From: a virus
Reading direction: 5' to 3' (one strand)
Length of the DNA stretch: 28,618 bases
IMG/VR virus record: IMGVR_UViG_3300027857_000050
Coordinates: 1-28,618 of that record
Shown: positions 24,704 through 28,618 of the stretch, in pieces
Layout: each line of letters starts with the position of its first letter
Numbering within the stretch: the first letter of the stretch is position 1
The notes under the pieces: model-generated
What the model saw: the letters and a program-made list of their open reading frames with translations, nothing else
Database searches by the model: none
What the model was told of the DNA's origin: nothing
Made by a program: the position numbers and the translations under genes

Positions 24704-24872
24704 CGATCCCTATGCAACCAGACCAGATCCGATACGGTCGGCTCTGATTGAGTTCGGCACCCTGACCACCGATCAGAAGGTTGTGGCTCTGGCCGCATCC
24801 CTGATCGAGGCCAAGGTGATCACCGAGGAGCAGCTACGAGAGGTTACCCTTCGCCTGGCGCAGAAGGCCTAA
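24694..24872 (+). CDS. Small helical protein, last gene of the rightward block
   Basis: 59 residues from ATG 24694, overlapping the previous stop by ten bases. The sequence (MSPDDPYATRPDPIRSALIE, then LTTDQKVVALAASLIEAKVI) is a plain helical pair with no motif. A longer in-frame start at 24504 would run through the previous gene and give a shadow sequence. Its last 39 bases overlap the end of the convergent gene at 24834-25112. No terminator hairpin is visible here. Confidence 0.55.
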
Positions 24873-25112
24873 GATCATTTCCTCCTGCTCAATGGTCTTG
24901 ATGACCACGTTGTTGACCGCCAGGGTCTGAGCGGTTCCCCAGTCGATCCCGGCTCGCATCGCGGCGATCCCGAGCGCGGTGGCTAGACAGCCCAGCGTCT
25001 CCCTCACGTCCATGTCATGGTGTTCGCAGCAATCGACGAAGGTTGCAGCGGAGATGATCAGGCGAGCAGCCTTCAGAACTTCCTCTTCCTCGTTGTCGGG
25101 GTTGTCGCTCAT
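24834..25112 (-). CDS. Small unknown protein, last gene of the leftward block
   Basis: 92 residues from ATG 25112, which overlaps the stop of the preceding gene (ATGA); the upstream in-frame extension is a shadow of that gene. An acidic start (SDNPDNEEEEVLK) is followed by two Ala-rich helices (AARLIISAATFVDCCEHHDM and LGCLATALGIAAMRAG). Clustered Cys/His (CCEHH) might bind metal. No family is recognised. Its 3' end converges on, and overlaps, the rightward gene at 24694-24872. Confidence 0.6.
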   Translation of the reverse strand: MSDNPDNEEEEVLKAARLIISAATFVDCCEHHDMDVRETLGCLATALGIAAMRAGIDWGTAQTLAVNNVVIKTIEQEEMILGLLRQAKGNLS

Positions 25113-25288
25113 TTGAGACCTTTCAGGCGCTCCAGCGCCGATTGCATGACCGCAATCTGCCGGTCTGCTTTGCCCTTGGTCAGCCGGTTGTCGGCGACCC
25201 ATCGTGGGTAGACCCGTTTCCGCAAGGCGACCTCGCGCTCCAGTTCCTGGATCTCGTCATCGACCGTGATCGGGAAGAGGTCGCTCAC
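25109..25288 (-). CDS. Small coiled-coil phage protein
   Basis: 59 residues from GTG 25288, which overlaps the upstream stop (GTGA). The sequence DEIQELEREVALRKRVYPRW, then VADNRLTKGKADRQIAVMQS is a short helical hairpin common in phage early operons. I recognise the RKRVYPRWV...GKL...ADRQIA pattern, but no function is established. A longer in-frame reading upstream would copy the neighbouring gene in a wrong frame. Confidence 0.65.
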   Translation of the reverse strand: MSDLFPITVDDEIQELEREVALRKRVYPRWVADNRLTKGKADRQIAVMQSALERLKGLK

Positions 25289-25512
25289 GACGCTGGTTTC
25301 CCCTGCTTCCACCACGTCCAAATCTCGTCGATACAGTCGGGACACGCATCCTTTGCGCTCTTGGGATTGTCCTGGTAGCCACCAATCCATTTCGGTCCGT
25401 TGCTTTGTGCCGCCCAGACCTTGCCCCACTCGTAATGTTCTTCTGGCCGGCGTAGCTCGGCAACCTTGCCGCACCGGTCGCAGGTCATCACGGTGATCTG
25501 TGTGCTGGCCAT
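25285..25512 (-). CDS. Small zinc-binding protein
   Basis: 75 residues from ATG 25512. CDRCGK near residue 11 and CPDC near residue 57 form a probable four-cysteine zinc site bridging a Trp-rich middle (HYEWGKVW and KWIGGYQDN). The stop overlaps the next start (GTGA). The family is unknown. It belongs to the early leftward operon. Confidence 0.62.
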   Translation of the reverse strand: MASTQITVMTCDRCGKVAELRRPEEHYEWGKVWAAQSNGPKWIGGYQDNPKSAKDACPDCIDEIWTWWKQGKPAS

Positions 25513-25515
25513 GGG

Positions 25516-25689
25516 TCAGCCCACCGGCTTCTTGCGTTTAGCCTCGTCCCAGCCCTCCAGCCACGCTACGCGGTCCATACAGCCGCCCGGGACCTCGCGG
25601 AGCGCACCGGCCATGCAGGCGGCAAAGCCTCGCTCATACTCCACGACGCGGCGAATGGCGCTCGTGTCGTCAGCGGCGTATGTCGGCAT
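25516..25689 (-). CDS. RMF/CrpP-like small protein
   Basis: 57 residues from ATG 25689, overlapping the upstream stop (TAATG). The core YERGFAACMAGALREVPGG, then CMDRVAWLEGWDEAKRKK follows the ribosome-modulation-factor/CrpP pattern G-x-x-A-x-x-x-G ... C ... W-x-x-GW-x-x-A. RMF joins ribosomes into inactive dimers; CrpP-type phage and plasmid relatives have debated roles. Whether this copy binds ribosomes is unknown. A longer reading to 25764 lacks a matching ribosome site. Confidence 0.62.
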   Translation of the reverse strand: MPTYAADDTSAIRRVVEYERGFAACMAGALREVPGGCMDRVAWLEGWDEAKRKKPVG

Positions 25690-26138
25690 TACGCTGTGCC
25701 TTTCATTTCGGGTTGTCTGCGTTCGGTTTTGTGATGGAACCGGTGACACGGAACGCAGAGCCATCGGACTACCAGCGGCTTTGAATAATCATCGTGATGG
25801 GCTTGAAGCGGTCCAGAACTATTGCAGCCTGGGTTTTGACACTTCCTCGGTATAGTGACCCGTCCATCGCGCACCGCGTTGCCCAACGCCACCTGAGCAC
25901 GTCGTTTGTCTGGGTGACGCACCGCGTAAACCATTTGACCGGCGTTCAGTCTTGCTTTCCCATGCGGAGTTTTGCTGTAGTTTTCTCTGGCTTGAACTCG
26001 ATGAGGTTGATCAGCCCGCCCCTGTTCATACAGGCTTAAACACCGCTTGCAGCGCGCGGTCAGCCCATCCCTTGATGCTGTTCGCCGTTGGAAATTAGTC
26101 TCTTCCAAGGCTCGGCCGCAATTGGTGCAAACCTTCAT
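25689..26138 (-). CDS. HNH-type protein with N-terminal zinc knuckle
   Basis: 149 residues. A zinc knuckle near the N-terminus (CTNCGR, then CKRCLSLYEQ) is followed by a basic linker. The C-terminal domain is KCQNPGCNSSGPLQAHHDDY, SKPLVVRWLCVPCHRFHHK: CxxxxC, AHHDDY and CxxCHxxHH, an HNH arrangement common in phages. It is coupled to SSB upstream (ATGA) and to the RMF-like gene downstream. It may be a homing endonuclease or a phage nuclease used in replication. Confidence 0.75.
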   Translation of the reverse strand: MKVCTNCGRALEETNFQRRTASRDGLTARCKRCLSLYEQGRADQPHRVQARENYSKTPHGKARLNAGQMVYAVRHPDKRRAQVALGNAVRDGRVTIPRKCQNPGCNSSGPLQAHHDDYSKPLVVRWLCVPCHRFHHKTERRQPEMKGTA

Positions 26139-26491
26139 CAGAAGGGAATCTCGTCGTCCAAATCTTGCTGCGACCGGCTCTGTTGCCTGGACTGGGAGGA
26201 TGGCCGGTCACCCTGAGAAGCGCCTTTGTCCAGGATCAGCAAGACGCCGCCGAACCGTTGCAGCACGACCTCGGTGCTGATCCGCTCGACGCCATCCTGG
26301 CCGCTCCATTTGCGGGTTTGGACCTGCCCCTCCACGTAGAGCCGGGTGCCCTTCGTCACGTATTTCTCGACCACGCTCACAAGGTACGGGTTGAACACCA
26401 CCACCCGGTGCCACTCGGTGCGCTCGGCCGGCTTGGTAGGGTCGAACGACAACTTGGTGTCGCCGGCCCCGACATTGAGAATACCAAGCAA
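26138..26491 (-). CDS. ssb: Single-stranded DNA-binding protein, shortened at the N-terminus
   Basis: 117 residues from TTG 26491, with AGGAGG six bases upstream on its strand. The middle matches SSB: ERTEWHRVVVFNP, YVTKGTRLYVEGQVQTRKW, GVERISTEVVLQRFGGVL. The acidic tail DLDDEIPF, which recruits partners, is intact. The start is odd: LLGILNVGAGDTKLSFDPTK leads straight into TEWHRV, so about 25-35 residues that form the first strands in normal SSB are missing. The exonuclease stop at 26502 leaves no room for a longer N-terminus. It probably coats ssDNA during recombination by ERF and the exonuclease. Confidence 0.82.
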   Translation of the reverse strand: MLGILNVGAGDTKLSFDPTKPAERTEWHRVVVFNPYLVSVVEKYVTKGTRLYVEGQVQTRKWSGQDGVERISTEVVLQRFGGVLLILDKGASQGDRPSSQSRQQSRSQQDLDDEIPF

Positions 26492-26501
26492 ACGATCCCT
26501 C

Positions 26502-27260
26502 CTATCCGATGGCCCACATATTCGGGTCGGCTTCCTCCAGCTTCGCCCATTCTTCGGCGGTGCGGTTCTTCATTCGGCCGACAGGTTCGATGAAGCCCTT
26601 CTCCAGGATCACATCGCACCATGCCTGGACCTCCTTCTCAAACCGGGTCAGCGCGGTATCAAGCATCTCCAGATCACGCTCGTATTTCCGCCGGTCATAG
26701 GAGATGACCACTTCTCGCATTTGCGGGTGATACGAAACGAAATCCCAGCCATCGAACTTTGAGACCAGGATCGAGCCGACGACCTGCCAGCGGTATTTCG
26801 GAACCGGGAAACCCGTGGCCTCATAGTTTTCGAGGTAATCCAGGTGCTGTGGACCGCCAGGGCATTTAATTTCGACACCCCAAAGCCTGTCTGTGCTGAT
26901 CCGGTCCGGTGAGCAGGCTCTTGTGCCATCTGCGGAAACGATCAGCCCGATCCGGCTGGTGGTCCGACCGCGGACCCGCTCATAATGGGCGGCGGCATCG
27001 GCTTCCAGGATTTTGCCGCGTTGGACCTGTTTCAGATGGTCGATCGGATATTCCGTATCCTCGTCACACAGGCGCTGCACCGCGATTTCACGGGCATACT
27101 TGCCGGCGCCGGCCGCGTATTCGCCGCGGACCTCGGTGATGATCCGATGGAAATTGGAAGCGGTAGCCTTACCACGCCGCAGATTAAGCCACTCGATCGA
27201 ACCTTGATCGACGTCGGTCATAAACTGCGGTTGCAGAGGCTGGATTGGAAGGATTTCCAT
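26502..27260 (-). CDS. YqaJ / lambda-type recombination exonuclease
   Basis: 252 residues. The N-terminal motif DQGSIEWLNLRRGKATASNF is the usual entry to this PD-(D/E)XK family. RGKILEADAAAHY supplies E86. The catalytic core is ACSPDRI...GVEIKCP with D119, E130 and K132. It would degrade one strand of double-stranded ends to leave 3' tails for the annealing protein encoded just upstream (ATGA overlap). Length and motif spacing are normal, and its pairing with ERF and SSB makes the call firm. Confidence 0.88.
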   Translation of the reverse strand: MEILPIQPLQPQFMTDVDQGSIEWLNLRRGKATASNFHRIITEVRGEYAAGAGKYAREIAVQRLCDEDTEYPIDHLKQVQRGKILEADAAAHYERVRGRTTSRIGLIVSADGTRACSPDRISTDRLWGVEIKCPGGPQHLDYLENYEATGFPVPKYRWQVVGSILVSKFDGWDFVSYHPQMREVVISYDRRKYERDLEMLDTALTRFEKEVQAWCDVILEKGFIEPVGRMKNRTAEEWAKLEEADPNMWAIG

Positions 27261-28126
27261 CAGACCTTCATCCCCTCGGCCTCAGTCTCCTTGGCCTGAT
27301 CGGCAAGGCTCTTCAGCAGCCGGGCGATCCGCGCATAATCCTCCTGCCGGACCTCGGTGTAGGCGTTGATCTCGTAGCTCAGATTGAGTTGGAACCAGCG
27401 TTTGACCGTAGCCTTGCGCTCCTTCTCATCTGCCCCGGTTGCGATCTTGGCCTCATCGACCAATTGGACCAATCGAGCAGCCTGATCACGGCTGACCGGA
27501 ACAGCGCCCGCAGCAAAGCCATCGTCATCGGCGTTTTTCCTGACGATATTGAAGAAGCCCATCAGCACGTATTTGCGACCGTAGCTGTCGGTCGATCCGG
27601 CCGCCTGGAGGTTGTTCCGGCCCGGTCCGCTGTCCAAAGGCAATGCGAACGAGCCGGTGATCTCATGCCCGCCACGGTGCCGCAGGGTGCCCGTAATCAC
27701 GAAGCCGCCACCATCCCCTTGCCGCGGGACTCGGTCATAGGTCACCGAGAAGCCGTATTTGGTCATGATCGGCCGAAGCATCTCGTCGATGTCTTCCAGC
27801 GCGGCGTATTTGTAGCCGCCCTTGTCGGCCTCTCCGGGCTTGCTCAATTTGACCACGGCCGCTCTGACCACGGCCTGACACTCGGACTGAGCCAGTGCCA
27901 TATCCTGGTTGAACAAGCGGCGGGCCTCGCGGTCCGCCATGGCATTTTGCATCCCGACCAGCGCCTGTAGTTTTGCCTCGTCCAGGCTTGGATCACGAGC
28001 GAGTTCAAATATCCGGTCGGCAACCGGATTGATTTGGATGATTGCCCCCTCTTCGCGGATCGCGACAGCACGTTCCTCGACAATCGTGGTCTCAATGATT
28101 TCGACGGCTTCCTTCGTTTCACTCAT
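27260..28126 (-). CDS. ERF-family single-strand annealing recombinase
   Basis: 288 residues from ATG 28126, which overlaps the upstream stop (ATGA); the longer reading to 28213 starts with an unrelated basic stretch. An acidic N-terminus is followed by the ERF core: FNQDMALAQSE, KGGYKYAALEDIDEMLRPIM, YGFSVTYDRVP, then GSTDSYGRKYVLMGFFNI. The C-terminus is a helical tail ending KETEAEGMKV. It anneals complementary single strands in phage recombination, working with the neighbouring exonuclease and SSB. Confidence 0.88.
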   Translation of the reverse strand: MSETKEAVEIIETTIVEERAVAIREEGAIIQINPVADRIFELARDPSLDEAKLQALVGMQNAMADREARRLFNQDMALAQSECQAVVRAAVVKLSKPGEADKGGYKYAALEDIDEMLRPIMTKYGFSVTYDRVPRQGDGGGFVITGTLRHRGGHEITGSFALPLDSGPGRNNLQAAGSTDSYGRKYVLMGFFNIVRKNADDDGFAAGAVPVSRDQAARLVQLVDEAKIATGADEKERKATVKRWFQLNLSYEINAYTEVRQEDYARIARLLKSLADQAKETEAEGMKV

Positions 28127-28377
28127 GCGGCGGTTCTCTCCTGCTCGGGTGGCCAGCCCAGTTGCACACGGACGACACGCTCGGCGATTTGAAGCGCGTC
28201 CGGACCGTCGCAATTTATCACACCACCACGCGCTTTGAGCGCCCCCCTGTTCAATTGCACGACCGAACCGTCATCGGTCTCCGATACCGAGTAGGAGTTG
28301 AAATCCCGGCGTTTGATCCACTGTTCCAGGGCCGTTACGCAGGCCACCGTGTTGCTCATGATGAAAGGTCTGTCCAT
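28123..28377 (-). CDS. Small unknown protein upstream of ERF
   Basis: 84 residues if ATG 28377 is used (GGAG nine bases upstream); ATG 28359 would give 78. The body (CVTALEQWIKRRDFNSYSVS, then RGALKARGGVINCDGPDALQ) is an ordinary small alpha/beta protein ending in a charged GWPPEQERTAA. It overlaps ERF by four bases, so it belongs to the recombination operon. No family is recognised. The start is uncertain because the 5' part overlaps another frame. Confidence 0.6.
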   Translation of the reverse strand: MDRPFIMSNTVACVTALEQWIKRRDFNSYSVSETDDGSVVQLNRGALKARGGVINCDGPDALQIAERVVRVQLGWPPEQERTAA

Positions 28378-28498
28378 TTCCTGGCTCTCCACTGCGAGAC
28401 AAAAAAGACCTGCCGGGCAGAAACCCACAGCGACGACACTTACGGGAGCCGTCTCGCCGCTTGTGTATCCGGCGTCCGCATTTCTGGCAGGCCGCCAT
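28271..28498 (-). CDS. Small zinc-ribbon protein, 3' extent uncertain
   Basis: 75 residues as read. The first 32 (MAACQKCGRRIHKRRDGSRK, then CRRCGFLPGRSF) form a compact four-cysteine zinc ribbon, and AGGGGGATC lies just upstream of ATG 28498 on its strand. The second half has A/T-rich third positions and overlaps the start of the 28123-28377 gene by over 100 bases, so it looks like a shadow. Either the protein has a meaningless tail or a frame change has removed its original stop. Confidence 0.45.
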   Translation of the reverse strand: MAACQKCGRRIHKRRDGSRKCRRCGFLPGRSFLSRSGEPGNGQTFHHEQHGGLRNGPGTVDQTPGFQLLLGIGDR

Positions 28499-28596
28499 AA
28501 CTGATCCCCCTTGGATCTACGGGGAGGAACCTTTTGTCCATGGCCCTCGGCCCTCCCCTTCAACCCCGCTGAATCTCTGTGTTCATAGAGATCCTT
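28499..28596 (-). other. Leader stretch upstream of the leftward operon
   Basis: No convincing gene lies here. On the minus strand there is an eight-codon ORF (28560-28586, MNTEIQRG) with AAGGA upstream, and a 33-codon ORF (28440-28541, MDKRFLPVDPRG...) after a GGGGAGGG site, overlapping the zinc-ribbon start. An imperfect hairpin ATCTCT/AGAGAT lies at 28573-28592. These could be leader peptides or the ends of genes beyond the window; I cannot decide. Confidence 0.3.
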
Positions 28597-28618
28597 CAGA
28601 CTGTCGCATGACAGTCTG
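28597..28618. repeat. Perfect 9-bp inverted repeat at the right edge
   Basis: CAGACTGTC and GACAGTCTG flank the loop GCAT, ending on the last base of the window. It has no following T-run inside the window, so terminator function cannot be judged. Placed upstream of the leftward recombination operon, it could be a repressor operator or a terminator of an unseen gene. Confidence 0.6.

Overview
The window looks like part of the genome of a GC-rich, podovirus-like tailed phage or prophage. The host is probably a GC-rich proteobacterium, but nothing in the sequence fixes the genus. Three things point this way. A tightly overlapping rightward block carries virion, DNA-ejection, tail-fibre and lysis genes. 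A run of very large ejection-type proteins includes a 2723-residue methyltransferase-helicase and a 1041-residue protein with an N-terminal lysozyme domain. A convergent leftward block carries an ERF-type annealing protein, a YqaJ/lambda-type exonuclease and SSB. From memory, Burkholderia phage Bcep22 and relatives also carry one giant virion-associated protein; I compare the architecture only.

Layout. 1-3741 (+): the end of a probable structural gene, a homing-endonuclease-like gene, a 2OG-Fe(II) hydroxylase-like gene, an AP2 remnant, a cupin, two tail/fibre-type proteins (one with collagen-like triplets) and a small zinc-binding protein. 3742-3833: a regulatory leader. 3834-18467 (+): four ejection-type proteins, with a separate 96-codon gene embedded in another frame of the giant one. 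18478-20774 (+): an HNH endonuclease fused to a zincin-like phage protein, then a PurD-like ATP-grasp enzyme. 20775-20864: a second copy of the regulatory leader. 20865-24872 (+): a tail-collar fibre, an antisense HNH-AP2 gene inserted at its 3' end, a lysis cassette (membrane/coiled-coil protein, lysozyme-like endolysin, holin-like protein, lipoprotein), a second HExxE protein and a small ORF. 24834-28498 (-): small unknowns, two zinc-binding proteins, an RMF/CrpP-like protein, an HNH protein, SSB, YqaJ exonuclease, ERF and a small unknown, read leftward with mostly 4-bp overlaps.

How the genes fit together. The rightward genes build the distal tail, deliver and protect the incoming DNA, and lyse the cell. 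The leftward genes form a recombination module (ERF, exonuclease, SSB). HNH/AP2-type homing genes occur at five places, and two of them have visibly remodelled neighbouring genes.

The observations most worth a second look are these. (1) The gene overprinted inside the giant ORF (9833-10123) has its own Shine-Dalgarno site, and third-position GC switches frame exactly over it. (2) Two intergenic leaders share a hairpin whose only two differences form one compensatory base pair, with matching spacing on both sides. (3) An HNH insertion behind the collar gene is flanked by two synonymously different copies of the codons for the collar C-terminus. I saw no tRNA, rRNA, CRISPR array, integrase or attachment site.
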